Shown: positions 17,385 through 25,728, numbered from the stretch's first letter. The stretch: 45,446 nucleotides of DNA from Desulfovibrio sp. (GCA_031272405.1 JAISTW010000005.1:1-45446); one strand, 5' to 3'. Notes: generated by a model from the letters alone, not told the origin. A program made the numbers and translations.

Positions 17385-17486
17385 CTCCTGAATCAAAAGT
17401 TCAATCAGAGTACGCAGTTTATGAGTGGATTTACCGCGCTGCCCAGCTTTTTTCAAATCCCTCTTGAACTGACTGGAACGGAGCAA
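17385..17486 (-). pseudogene. Truncated YafQ-type toxin remnant
   Basis: From a TTG at 17486 the frame reads LRSSQFKRDLKKAGQRGK and then STHKLRTLIELLIQE, closely resembling the N-terminus of YafQ/RelE-superfamily toxins (…QFKKDLKK…K..KL…I.LL…). The similarity stops near 17385, and the rest of the toxin, including the catalytic C-terminal half, is absent. The frame then runs into unrelated sequence that is the 5' end of the regulator gene in another frame. It lies directly behind an antitoxin remnant in the usual antitoxin-toxin order. Confidence 0.6.
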
Positions 17487-17489
17487 GCA

Positions 17490-17525
17490 CTATATCCCCA
17501 AGTCCTTAAACAGGGCTTCGGCTGA
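17490..17525 (-). pseudogene. DinJ-type antitoxin fragment
   Basis: On the minus strand this encodes SAEALFKDLGI followed by a TAG stop, matching the conserved 'A..LFKDLGL' segment of DinJ/RelB antitoxins. That segment is normally followed by a long C-terminal part. No start codon or upstream antitoxin sequence is recognisable. The decamer CTGACTGGAA occurs both at this fragment's 5' end (17522-17531) and inside the adjacent toxin remnant (17469-17478), hinting that a short-repeat deletion collapsed the locus. Confidence 0.45.
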
Positions 17526-17856
17526 CTGGAATGGAAGTTCTCCTTGTCTGCCTACATTCTAGCCCAACTGGGCATCAAGTCAATCATCCGCCGTTGACCA
17601 CGCGCTGCAAAAAGGCCTGCAAAATCAGATGCGGAGCCGCTTCTCTGCCGTTGACCTTGGTTCTACGCTTTCTGACCGTCCTTCCTGTCAGTCCTGCGTT
17701 GGCAAATTGCGAGCATGGCGCTTACGCTTTTCACGATATGGAAATGGGCGCATTGCATTGATTCTTTGTGCACTCAAGTGTGCAGATATGAGAGGGGGCT
17801 ACTCCAATAAACTTTTATCTCTTTTAGGGTGCACCTCCTGTTTTCGCGGATATTGA
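17526..17856. other. Non-coding stretch, nothing recognised
   Basis: This 331-bp stretch between the toxin-antitoxin relic and the PEP-mutase-like fragment has only short frames without convincing starts or family similarity. It has lower GC content than its surroundings near 17750-17850. I see no RNA gene or clear terminator. It is probably decayed sequence at an old junction. Confidence 0.5.
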
Positions 17857-18051
17857 CATGGGATTCAACTTGTGCTGTACGCCAACACGCCTCTCAAGGC
17901 CGCGGTCAAGGGAGTCAAAGAGCTCCTCGAACATCTGAAAACGTGTGACGGCATGGGGGATGCCGCCCAATTCATGATTCCCATGATGGAACGCAATCGA
18001 ATAACGAATTTCGATTTCTACAGGGAACTGGAAACGCTGTTCAAGGCCTGA
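17857..18051 (+). pseudogene. C-terminal fragment of PEP mutase/isocitrate lyase-like enzyme
   Basis: Immediately after an in-frame TGA, the plus strand encodes about 64 residues beginning IQLVLYANTPLKAAVKG and ending NFDFYRELETLFKA. The 'LVLYANTPLKAAVKG' block resembles the last barrel strand and following helix of the PEP mutase/isocitrate lyase superfamily ('…IYANHLLRAA…'). The remainder resembles the C-terminal helical part. No start codon, no ribosome-binding site and none of the catalytic N-terminal barrel precede it, so it is a leftover 3' end. The subfamily cannot be fixed from this much. Confidence 0.5.
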
Positions 18052-18098
18052 CAGCTATGGAATTCCACGTTCTTTTTGAAAACGATTTTACGCCCGGT

Positions 18099-19304
18099 TC
18101 ACCGCGCCACCAGAATCCAGGCTGGGCCTTTGGAGTCCAGGTGGCTGGCGACATAATTTGCTCTCGTGTCTGACCCGCAGAAAATGTCTATGCGTCTGCC
18201 CTTGATGGCTCCACCGACATCCTGAGCAAACCCGATGCCGCGCAAGGGGAAGCGTCCGTGGCGTTCGTCCGGCATGTTCACGCCATAGGCGACCACAGCG
18301 CCCAAGGGGATGACATCTCTTGAGGTGGCCAGGGACAGCCAGGGGGCTATCTCTTGGCCTATGGCCCCAACGGGGCCGCGGTCGCCAAGACGGAAAAAAA
18401 CATAGCTTGGATTGTCGTTCAGGATTTCACGCACCCTGTCTGGATTTTTTTTGAACCATTCCCTTTGTTCATAGATGTCGCCGCGCTCCAGCAACCCCTT
18501 TTCCCGCATGATTTTGCCAGAACTTTTGTATTTATGTCCGTTCTGGCAATCGTAATTGACGACAACCCAGGTGCCGTCTTCAAAGAGTAGGCGCCCGGAG
18601 CCCTGGATCTCAAGAAAAAAGGAGTCAACAGGATCCGCTGCCCAGGCCAGTTCCAACCCCCTGCCGGCGAGAATCTGTTTTTCCTCAATGGTTTTGCGAT
18701 CATAATACCGCCTTTTGCCGTTTGCGCCTTTCAGTTCAGGCGGGCAATAATAGACAGCCTGCGTGTAGCCTGGTTTACGTACACGGCTTGCCTTTACCGT
18801 CGGTTCATAATAGCCGGAATAGTCTATCCCGCCATTGACTTCAATCCATTGAAAATATTGTAAAAGCAGGCCTGGTTCAGCGTCCAGGCGAGGCAACAGC
18901 TCCCGCAAGCGGTTTAGTGTGCGGGTCAGATCGCCATATGTCAGCGTCAGGTTGGGGCCGTGCACGGCCACAGCTCCGGACGGTTTGCTCTTGACATAGA
19001 GCAAAGATTTGCGCAGTGTAGAAGCCATATCCGACCAGGATTTCAGGTTTTGGCCGCTCGGCGCGAGATTGCCGACAAAAAAAGCCGGACTTTCAAATCC
19101 GACTGGAGGCGGCAGTACCTCTGGCATCGGCGTTTTTTTGGCGCAGGCGGAAAAAAAGAGACAACCGACCAACAAAAAGGACAGGCCGATATGCCGAGTA
19201 AAGCTTCCCTGGCTGTCCTTGGTCAATCCTGCCGGCTCAGCGGACGTTGTTTCGTTTACAGGCGCCTGATGCGTCAAGTTCAAGGCGGGTGTGTTTTCGT
19301 GCAT
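18099..19304 (-). CDS. mltA: Membrane-bound lytic murein transglycosylase A
   Basis: Lytic transglycosylase of the MltA family, which cleaves the glycan strand to 1,6-anhydromuropeptides at the outer membrane. A lipoprotein signal ends in LFFSAC, so the mature protein is lipid-anchored. MltA features include YYEPTVKASR, FFLEIQGSGRL and the 3D-type C-terminus GFAQDVGGAIKGRRIDIF, whose first Asp is the expected catalytic acid. The start is uncertain. ATG 19304 gives an unusually long (~37-aa) pre-signal stretch and overlaps the divergent thioesterase start. TTG 19226 gives a conventional signal peptide but has no well-spaced ribosome-binding site. Confidence 0.9.
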   Translation of the reverse strand: MHENTPALNLTHQAPVNETTSAEPAGLTKDSQGSFTRHIGLSFLLVGCLFFSACAKKTPMPEVLPPPVGFESPAFFVGNLAPSGQNLKSWSDMASTLRKSLLYVKSKPSGAVAVHGPNLTLTYGDLTRTLNRLRELLPRLDAEPGLLLQYFQWIEVNGGIDYSGYYEPTVKASRVRKPGYTQAVYYCPPELKGANGKRRYYDRKTIEEKQILAGRGLELAWAADPVDSFFLEIQGSGRLLFEDGTWVVVNYDCQNGHKYKSSGKIMREKGLLERGDIYEQREWFKKNPDRVREILNDNPSYVFFRLGDRGPVGAIGQEIAPWLSLATSRDVIPLGAVVAYGVNMPDERHGRFPLRGIGFAQDVGGAIKGRRIDIFCGSDTRANYVASHLDSKGPAWILVAR

Positions 19305-19709
19305 GATTTTTCTGTTCCCGAGGTCTGGCTTCCCCATCGCGTTTCCTATGGTGAAACCGATACGATGGGGGTGTTGTATTACGCCGAATATCTGCACCTT
19401 TTTGAGCGTGCCCGCAACGCCTACATTCGTGAGCGCGGCATGAGCTACAAGGAAGTGGAAAAAAAAGGCGTCTTTCTGCCCGTCCGAGAAGCGCAGTGCC
19501 GCTATCGCGCGCCGGCACGCTACGACGATCTGATATATGTTCGGGCCGGCGTCAGTGAGTGGAAGCGCGCTTCCCTGCGCTTTATATACGAGATATGGGA
19601 TGAGGGCAAGACGCGATGCATGGCTGAGGGCATGACGCAACACGCCTTTGTGGACGGCGCAGGCAAACCTGTCGCTATCCCCAGTTGGTTCAGCGAGCGT
19701 TGCCGGTAG
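19299..19709 (+). CDS. Hot-dog fold acyl-CoA thioesterase (YbgC-like)
   Basis: About 136 aa in the 4-hydroxybenzoyl-CoA thioesterase/YbgC class. The signature VSYGETDTMGVLYYAEY contains the catalytic Asp, followed by FERARNAYIRERG. The rest of the single hot-dog domain ends at SWFSERCR. I use GTG 19299 because it puts the motif at the family's usual distance from the N-terminus. ATG 19269 in the same frame is the alternative; neither has a strong Shine-Dalgarno. Its 5' end overlaps the MltA 5' region on the other strand, and its 3' end overlaps the next minus-strand gene by 20 bp. Confidence 0.85.
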   Translation: MHDFSVPEVWLPHRVSYGETDTMGVLYYAEYLHLFERARNAYIRERGMSYKEVEKKGVFLPVREAQCRYRAPARYDDLIYVRAGVSEWKRASLRFIYEIWDEGKTRCMAEGMTQHAFVDGAGKPVAIPSWFSERCR

Positions 19710-20223
19710 GTTTCAAGGCGACGCGGCGCATGCGACGGATGGACTTGCCCGCGCCGGAGTCCGACCCGCTGCGGATGTAAGCCGCCAGCGTCCGCATCAG
19801 CTCAACAAGATCGGAAAATTCCTCAATGCCGTCAGGGTATTCCAACCACCAGGCGGTTCTGCCGTGCAAAACCCTGCCTGTACTGTGCAGAATTTTTTCC
19901 CGCATGTTCAAACGAATGCGGATATCACCGCGCGGCGTTTTCAAAAGCACCGCTGATGCCTGGCGTGTGACCGAAAAACCAGGCCGGTCGCCTTCTAGGC
20001 GGAGCAGATCGACAATTGCGGCATAAGCCACATGGATGTGCTCACTTGCGGAAATATTTTTTTTGTCTTCCCGAATTTGTTGCTCCTGGGCGCTGATGTG
20101 TTCGAAATGCCCCTTCCTGTACTTTTTCATTGTGCTCAAGCCGCGTTTGAGCATGCGAAAACAAAAGATCAGACCGACGACTACAATTGCGAGGGCCGGA
20201 ATCCATGCGAACAGGCTGCCCAT
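19690..20223 (-). CDS. Membrane-anchored protein of unknown function
   Basis: A 177-aa protein. Residues 6-24 form one transmembrane segment (WIPALAIVVVGLIFCF), followed by a basic stretch (LKRGLSTMKKYRKGH) that should stay cytoplasmic, a short coiled region, and a soluble domain with beta-strand-like segments (VLLKTPRGDIRIRL, GRTAWWLEYPDGIEEF). No family recognised. It overlaps the thioesterase tail by 20 bp in convergent orientation and diverges from prmA, with only ~35 bp between the starts. Confidence 0.75.
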   Translation of the reverse strand: MGSLFAWIPALAIVVVGLIFCFRMLKRGLSTMKKYRKGHFEHISAQEQQIREDKKNISASEHIHVAYAAIVDLLRLEGDRPGFSVTRQASAVLLKTPRGDIRIRLNMREKILHSTGRVLHGRTAWWLEYPDGIEEFSDLVELMRTLAAYIRSGSDSGAGKSIRRMRRVALKPTGNAR

Positions 20224-20258
20224 GATTACATCAACTGTTGTTGCTGAACGAGGAAAAA

Positions 20259-21203
20259 ATGATATCGCATTTCGCCATCTTCAACAAGTACCCCATGTGC
20301 GTTGTCCGCGTCTTGACAGCGGCAGGTCTCGAGGGTATCAAAAACACTGTGACTCCCTGTTATTGTTTTGAAATATCGGCACAATCTACCGAAGATACTG
20401 ATCGTCTCAGTGGACTCCTGGCCCTGTGCGCCCCTTACGGATGGGAGGAGCAAAATTGCGCGGCCGGACGAACACGTTTTCTCGTCTGTAGTGAACACCT
20501 TGAATATATTCGCCAGGTGAGCAAAGCTGTTCAGGAGAACCTGCCGCACCTCGTCTGCTCCATGACGGAAACGGAAGGACGGGACTGGATTTCCGCCTGG
20601 CGGGAATATTTTACGCCTGTCGCCTGTGGGACGCGTTTTGTGGTTGTGCCGCCGTGGCTGGGAAAAGAATGTTTTTCGGGGAGAACGCCAATCGTCATTG
20701 AGCCGAAGAGCGCCTTCGGCACCGGCCATCACGCCTCAACGGTACTCTGCCTGCGCGCCTTGAGCGATTTGCTGGACGCGGGAGGCGTGTGCCGCGGTCA
20801 AACTTTTATGGATTGGGGCTCCGGCTCCGGCGTATTGGCTATTGCCTGCGCTAAAAGCGGTCTTTCCGGGCTCGCCTTGGATATTGACCAACTGGCTGTG
20901 GACAACGCCTTGGAAAATATCGCCATCAATCGCGTCGGAAATGTCGCTGTCGTCAAGGGAAACCTTGATTACGTCGTCGAGCGGGGTGGGCGTTACGACA
21001 TCATACTCGCTAATATTTTGGCTGGCCCCCTGATCGAGTTCGCTCCGTGCGTGGTCAGGCTTCTCGCGAAGGATGCCTGTCTGATTTTGTCAGGCATGCT
21101 GGAAGGACAGGCGGACAGGGTAGAAGCGGCATATCTGGCCGAAGGTCTGGCGGCGGCAAAACGCTTGCGCGATGGAGAGTGGACGGCGCTTGTCTGGGAC
21201 TGA
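20259..21203 (+). CDS. prmA: Ribosomal protein L11 methyltransferase
   Basis: SAM-dependent methyltransferase that methylates ribosomal protein L11, 314 aa. It has the family's N-terminal recognition region, then FGTGHHASTVLCL, the SAM-binding loop DWGSGSGVLAIACAK and the catalytic-site motif NILAGPLIEF. The start at 20259 is set by GAGGAAAAA just upstream; an ATG seven codons earlier has no such site. It converges with the YcaO gene, with only 5 bp between the stops. Confidence 0.93.
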   Translation: MISHFAIFNKYPMCVVRVLTAAGLEGIKNTVTPCYCFEISAQSTEDTDRLSGLLALCAPYGWEEQNCAAGRTRFLVCSEHLEYIRQVSKAVQENLPHLVCSMTETEGRDWISAWREYFTPVACGTRFVVVPPWLGKECFSGRTPIVIEPKSAFGTGHHASTVLCLRALSDLLDAGGVCRGQTFMDWGSGSGVLAIACAKSGLSGLALDIDQLAVDNALENIAINRVGNVAVVKGNLDYVVERGGRYDIILANILAGPLIEFAPCVVRLLAKDACLILSGMLEGQADRVEAAYLAEGLAAAKRLRDGEWTALVWD

Positions 21204-21208
21204 AAGCC

Positions 21209-22951
21209 TTACTCCCGCTCCAAATCCTCAAGATGCTCGCGGGCGAAACCAAGCGCCGGGTCAATTTTCAGGGCGGCGCGCAGCAGGTGGGCGGCTTCCG
21301 TCCTGTCGCCCAAAAATTTATGGCATAAACCCAGGTTGGCGATGTCCATCACGGATCCCTTGTCAATTTTGAGAGCGGCATTGAAGGCCTGGGCCGCTTC
21401 TTCGTAGTTGCCTGTTCTGAAATGGGCGACGCCGAGCAGATTGGCGTATTCCTTCATCTCCGGGCAAAGTTGGAAAGCCTTGGAAAGCATGGGCAGGGCG
21501 TCTTGCCAGCGGTTTTCCAAGGTGTCCGTATACCCGGCATAAAAAGCGGCCAGGGCGGCTGCGTCTGGGTCGGGTTGCCTGGGCAGGGCCGCGAGGAAAT
21601 ACTCCCGCGCGTTGGCGTAATTTTGAAGGCGCATTGCCAACATTCCTTCGAAGAAAGGCAGGAAATGAGCGTCAGGGCAGCATTCCTCCAGAATGCGGAA
21701 ACCGGCTCTGACTTCAGCTTCCGTTCCTTCCTCGGTCAATTTGCGTCCGACAAAAAGGCCCAAACTCTGGTTGCGGTCACGCTCCCGGAAGGCAAGACCA
21801 GGTATCATGCTGTAGTGCGTCGGGATGCCGACAAGGGGATGCGTTGTTTCCACGGCATACGCGTTCAGGGGGGTGAGTCCGCGCAGGGCGGCCAGCAATT
21901 CTTCGCGGATGTCCTCGTGTTCCACATTCGGAAGTTGTGAAAGCGATACAGTCGGTCCCCGCTTGAGCCATTCGATTTCATCCAGTGTGGAAAATTTGGA
22001 CAGACCCGAGGCTTCATAACAAGCGCCCGTGCAGAAATCTCCGGCCAGTTGCGCTATTTCCGTCACGGCCCGTATGGCGGCCTTGGCCGGCGTTGCCGCC
22101 GTGCCGGCCGTAAACACTATCTCGGAACGCGCCGGAAACGTGGACGTGTCCCAAGCGACGGCGCCCACTGTGGGCAGCGGCATGCCTTGAGAAAAGTCCT
22201 TGAGCAGCAATTGTATATTGTTTTTTCTGAACGCCTCCGACAGGCCTTCCAAAACAGGGTCGCCACAATTGCGTTGGTCAATGGTCGGCGTTTCCAGACT
22301 GTCGCGATCCACAAGACAGCAGACATGGCGTTCCACGAGTTCGCTTATGCCCTGCAGCAACGATTCCTCCGGCGTATTGCCGGCGGATGTGCCGTTGAAT
22401 TCTCCAAGCAGCTTGAACCAGTCCAGAGGCAACCAGACAAGGCCGCCGTCCGCCAGACGTGTGGCCGGGTAGAAGAGCCAAGGGAAGATATCAAGCAGAC
22501 GACGGGCTTTAACGGGTTCCAGCGCATCGTTGACGGAACGCGACATTTCGGAAAGCGGCAGCATGTCCTGGCCGAATTCGCGTTCCGCTTCGCTCCATCG
22601 CAGGCGTCTCATGTAAGGCTTGTCGTTCCAGAAGCTGAAAAAGGCGAAACGCTCCATTAGTTCCATGAGCGCAGACGCTTCGGCTTGTTCCGAGGATGAG
22701 CCTTTGCCCATTTGTTTGCGCGTGGGCATGATTTTGCGCGCATCGGCGCCGCAGACGCTCAGATACACAGGTATGCCGAGACGTCCGACATCCGCGCGTC
22801 TGGTCTCCGCCAGAATATCCAGATTGACGGCGCAGAGTCGCTCCCTGACGCGGCGTATGGTTTCCGCCGGGCTCACGACTTTGTCGAGGTCGCGCGTATA
22901 GCCTTTTTTGCATGAAGCAAGACGGATCAGGGGGAACCGTTGATGTGTCAT
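21209..22951 (-). CDS. YcaO-domain protein with C-terminal TPRs
   Basis: A 580-aa protein. The N-terminal ~400 residues are a YcaO ATP-dependent cyclodehydratase-type domain. Its nucleotide-binding motifs are visible: GKGSSSEQAEASALMELMER near 82-101, LLQGISELVERH near 200, and RAVTEIAQL near 290. The remainder is a set of TPRs (NLLGVAHFRTGNYEEAAQAF and NLGLCHKFLGDRTEAAHLL). YcaO enzymes activate backbone amides with ATP, making azolines or thioamides. E. coli YcaO instead assists RimO in modifying ribosomal protein S12. No TfuA partner, precursor peptide or dehydrogenase is adjacent, which favours a housekeeping role. The substrate is unknown. Confidence 0.88.
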   Translation of the reverse strand: MTHQRFPLIRLASCKKGYTRDLDKVVSPAETIRRVRERLCAVNLDILAETRRADVGRLGIPVYLSVCGADARKIMPTRKQMGKGSSSEQAEASALMELMERFAFFSFWNDKPYMRRLRWSEAEREFGQDMLPLSEMSRSVNDALEPVKARRLLDIFPWLFYPATRLADGGLVWLPLDWFKLLGEFNGTSAGNTPEESLLQGISELVERHVCCLVDRDSLETPTIDQRNCGDPVLEGLSEAFRKNNIQLLLKDFSQGMPLPTVGAVAWDTSTFPARSEIVFTAGTAATPAKAAIRAVTEIAQLAGDFCTGACYEASGLSKFSTLDEIEWLKRGPTVSLSQLPNVEHEDIREELLAALRGLTPLNAYAVETTHPLVGIPTHYSMIPGLAFRERDRNQSLGLFVGRKLTEEGTEAEVRAGFRILEECCPDAHFLPFFEGMLAMRLQNYANAREYFLAALPRQPDPDAAALAAFYAGYTDTLENRWQDALPMLSKAFQLCPEMKEYANLLGVAHFRTGNYEEAAQAFNAALKIDKGSVMDIANLGLCHKFLGDRTEAAHLLRAALKIDPALGFAREHLEDLERE

Positions 22952-22962
22952 CTCATGGTACC

Positions 22963-23008
22963 GCGGCGTTTTCCCGGACGCACGGATGATGTCCGAAAAA
23001 AACGCCGC
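22963..23008. terminator. Large stem-loop between cheW and the YcaO gene
   Basis: GCGGCGTTTT-CC-CGGAC pairs with GTCCG-AA-AAAAACGCCGC (22963-23008), giving a long, nearly perfect stem with an 11-nt loop. The A/T blocks sit inside the stem, and no strong T-run follows on either strand. It lies just after the cheW stop and before the YcaO start, so it probably limits read-through from cheW or protects its mRNA end. Confidence 0.5.
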
Positions 23009-23027
23009 GCCGTTTTACGTCGTTTTT

Positions 23028-23519
23028 CTACATCGTGCTCAACAATTCCATATCATCACTGGACAGGAGTCTGTCAAGATCCAACATGATCAGGAGACGA
23101 TCCTGCAATTTGCCCACGCCGCTGATGTATTCCGAATCCACGCCGGCCACGACAGGCGGCGGCGGTTCCACCGTACTGGCCGGGATGCGGAGCACCTCGG
23201 AAACCGCATCCACGACAAAGCCCACAATAATGTTATTGATTTCAATAACAATAATGCGCGTATTTTTATCGTGCGCTTTTGGCGGCAAACCGAAACGGCG
23301 GCGCAGGTCAATAATGGGAATCACCTTGCCGCGCAGATTGATGACGCCCTCGACAAATTCCGGCGCGCGGGGCACGCGGGTGATCTCCATAGTGCGGATG
23401 ATTTCCTGTACCTTGAGGATATTGACGCCGAATTCCTCTTCGCCGATGCTGAACGTAACCAGCTGGAGAAGTTCATCGTCCTGTCTTTTTTGAGTCGGAT
23501 CCATAGGCTCTCCAATCAC
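23028..23519 (-). CDS. cheW: Chemotaxis coupling protein CheW
   Basis: A 163-aa CheW-domain protein that links methyl-accepting receptors to the kinase CheA. It covers the whole domain: LVTFSIGEEEFGVNILKVQE, then VPRAPEFVEGVINLRGKVIP, IIDLRRRFGLP and the final LIMLDLDRLLSSDD. Length and motif order are standard. No receptor, cheA or cheY lies next to it, so it is a stand-alone copy working with chemotaxis genes elsewhere. The 120-nt gap upstream, before dsbD, holds no gene I can recognise. Confidence 0.95.
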   Translation of the reverse strand: MIGEPMDPTQKRQDDELLQLVTFSIGEEEFGVNILKVQEIIRTMEITRVPRAPEFVEGVINLRGKVIPIIDLRRRFGLPPKAHDKNTRIIVIEINNIIVGFVVDAVSEVLRIPASTVEPPPPVVAGVDSEYISGVGKLQDRLLIMLDLDRLLSSDDMELLSTM

Positions 23520-23639
23520 TCATAGTTTGCAGTTTCGTTTTTACAGTTCCCAAATTACCCCGATCATGAGGATATATCGGCAGATTGACAAAGTTCCTTA
23601 TAGAGATGCGAAAAAGACATGGAGAAAATATGCCGCGCC

Positions 23640-25505
23640 TCACTGCCCGTCCAGAAAAATTTTATCCATGGTTTTTTCGATATGCCTCACACTGTATACA
23701 TCGCGCAACACCATGGGTGAAACAGCCTTTTCCCCGGCGGGAAACAGCGCCGTCAGGGGGATGCTCTTGCTGCCCAGTTTTTCCAACAGATCGCTCGCCT
23801 CGGCGTTGCCGCGCGTTATGTCGACGCGTATGAATTCAATGTTGTAACGCTCCTGCCATTTTTTCAATTTCTCGTCGGTAAGTACGACAGCTTCCAGAAA
23901 TTTGCAATTCGGGCACCAGTCGGCGGTAAATTCCAGCAACAGATTTTTTTTCCCAAGCCGGTCGAAAAAATATTTATGGTTGAAAGTTTGCCGCTGAAAC
24001 GGAGGGGGCTCGCTTTGCAGAACAGTGAATAACGTCGCCCCCAAAACAGCGAGAAACAGCACACCCCCCACGAGACGCCGACGGACGGCCGCGCCGTCGC
24101 AACAGTTGCCCCAGAACCAGGCGCAAAAGGCTATAAACAAAAGAACGCGCAGTATCTGTGGATATTTGTTCGTGGGCAGGATGGAAAGCAGATACAATGC
24201 CGTTCCCAGAAGCAGAAAGCCGACCACGCGTTCAAAGATGAGCATCCAGCGTCCCGGTTTGGGCAGGCGGCTCAGCATGCCGGGCCACACGCACAGCAGC
24301 AGGTACGGCAGCGCCATACCCAGGCCTATGGCCCAGAAGACGACCATGAGCACAGACAAATTTTTGGTGAAGGCCCAGGCGAGAACCCCGCCAAGCAGCG
24401 GGCCGCTGCAAGGCGTCGCCAACAGGGTGGAGAGCAGACCGGTCAGATAAAATCGTAAACGCAGATTTTTTGTTTTCGTCGCGAATTTGAAATCAACGAC
24501 AGGAAGCGTGAATACGCCCAGCATGGAAAGACCCAACAAAAAGATGACGACGAGCAGAACAAGCACAATGCCTTCATTTTGGTACAGTTGTCCCCACATC
24601 AGATCGGCCAGGCCGAGGATAAGGGCAAGCGCCGTGAAGAATGTCAGGATGCCGGCGGTAAAACAGAGGTTGTGTTCACGCATGAGCCGCAATTGTTCTT
24701 TTTCGCTGTTGCCGGGCGTCAGAAAAAAACCGCTCACCTTCAAAACCAGCACGGGCAGAACGCAGGGCATGGCATTGAGCAGCAGCCCGGCCAGAATCCC
24801 TATCAGCAATGCTTGTCCCCAGCCGGTTATTTCCAGCGAATCATCGGCATAGCGGGGCTGGAAACGTGGTATGGAATCGGTTCCAGCCCCTTTCTCCGCA
24901 GGATCGTCGGACATGTCCTTCGCGGCCTCGGCAAGCTGAACGGAGGCGAGGGATATCTCCCTCCACCTGCCTCCCCAGGACATGGTTTCGATGACTTCCG
25001 GCGTATCCGGAACATGGCCGAAAAGTTGCTGGTTGAAGGGCAGACAGTTTTTTGCTGAGCAGAGCAGAAGGCTTATGCCCAGCTTGTACGGCAGGCCGCC
25101 GCTTTCGCCCGGCAAAGGGACGAAAAACGTTGCCCGCCCCTCATACACAAACACAGTGGCCGTGGTGTCGTAATAGTCTCGTTGCATGGCGCCGGCAGGG
25201 TAGTACACCGGCTTGGGCCGGCCCTGGGCCAAGGAGAAATCCAGAACGGCCGGTCGGCCGGAATCGCCCGGTTCATGAGCATAGGCGTGGTACCCGGAGG
25301 GAATATCAACCAGTACCGCCGCTATGACGCGTTCTCCGTCAGAGGCGAACTCGACGTGGATCAGAGGATTGGGGGACGCGGCTGAAACAGCGCCGGCATA
25401 CGGCAGGCAAAGAGTCCACAACAGAAGCAGGCATGCAAAAAAGGAAGAAAGTCTCCCAAATTGCGGACTGCGTGGATATGCGGCTTGGGTTTGCGCGGTG
25501 TTCAT
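23640..25505 (-). CDS. dsbD: Thiol:disulfide interchange protein DsbD
   Basis: A 621-aa three-part protein that carries electrons from cytoplasmic thioredoxin across the inner membrane to periplasmic thiol proteins. After a signal peptide come: an N-terminal periplasmic domain with the Cys pair CSAKNC; a polytopic domain with MPCVLPVL and ATPCSGPLLGG, whose cysteines form the membrane-embedded pair; and a C-terminal thioredoxin domain with WCPNC near residue 530. All three redox pairs are intact. It is monocistronic as far as can be seen, between cheW and a tRNA gene. Confidence 0.93.
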   Translation of the reverse strand: MNTAQTQAAYPRSPQFGRLSSFFACLLLLWTLCLPYAGAVSAASPNPLIHVEFASDGERVIAAVLVDIPSGYHAYAHEPGDSGRPAVLDFSLAQGRPKPVYYPAGAMQRDYYDTTATVFVYEGRATFFVPLPGESGGLPYKLGISLLLCSAKNCLPFNQQLFGHVPDTPEVIETMSWGGRWREISLASVQLAEAAKDMSDDPAEKGAGTDSIPRFQPRYADDSLEITGWGQALLIGILAGLLLNAMPCVLPVLVLKVSGFFLTPGNSEKEQLRLMREHNLCFTAGILTFFTALALILGLADLMWGQLYQNEGIVLVLLVVIFLLGLSMLGVFTLPVVDFKFATKTKNLRLRFYLTGLLSTLLATPCSGPLLGGVLAWAFTKNLSVLMVVFWAIGLGMALPYLLLCVWPGMLSRLPKPGRWMLIFERVVGFLLLGTALYLLSILPTNKYPQILRVLLFIAFCAWFWGNCCDGAAVRRRLVGGVLFLAVLGATLFTVLQSEPPPFQRQTFNHKYFFDRLGKKNLLLEFTADWCPNCKFLEAVVLTDEKLKKWQERYNIEFIRVDITRGNAEASDLLEKLGSKSIPLTALFPAGEKAVSPMVLRDVYSVRHIEKTMDKIFLDGQ

Positions 25506-25562
25506 TTGTTTTCTGGTTTTATGTATGATTTCCGACCGATACGAATTTTGAGATAAAAAATA

Positions 25563-25590
25563 TTGACAAAAATCAAGGGAAGAGTAATCT
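25563..25590 (+). promoter_or_regulatory. Putative promoter of tRNA-Lys
   Basis: A perfect -35 box TTGACA (25563-25568) is followed after 16 nt by TAATCT (25585-25590), a weak -10, about 20 bp before the tRNA. The -35 and the distance fit a sigma-70 promoter. The precise -10 is less sure. Confidence 0.45.
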
Positions 25591-25610
25591 ATTCACGTTC
25601 ATATTTTGGG

Positions 25611-25686
<76 letters not shown>

Positions 25687-25696
25687 GTAAATTCAA

Positions 25697-25728
25697 GGGG
25701 TTCCGGAAAATGAAGGAAGCCCTTTTTT
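25697..25728 (+). terminator. Rho-independent terminator of tRNA-Lys
   Basis: GGGGTTCC pairs with GGAAGCCC (one internal mismatch) around a 10-nt loop and is followed at once by TTTTTT. It begins 10 nt after the encoded CCA of tRNA-Lys. Confidence 0.75.

Noticed and set aside
17049-17486. 145-codon minus-strand frame as a complete toxin gene
   Set aside because: Only the first ~34 codons resemble YafQ. The rest is the regulator's 5' end read in another frame, so it is recorded as a truncated remnant.
21209-22951. YcaO gene as part of a thiazole/oxazole peptide (RiPP) cluster
   Set aside because: No precursor peptide, dehydrogenase, TfuA, protease or exporter is adjacent. The neighbours are prmA and cheW.
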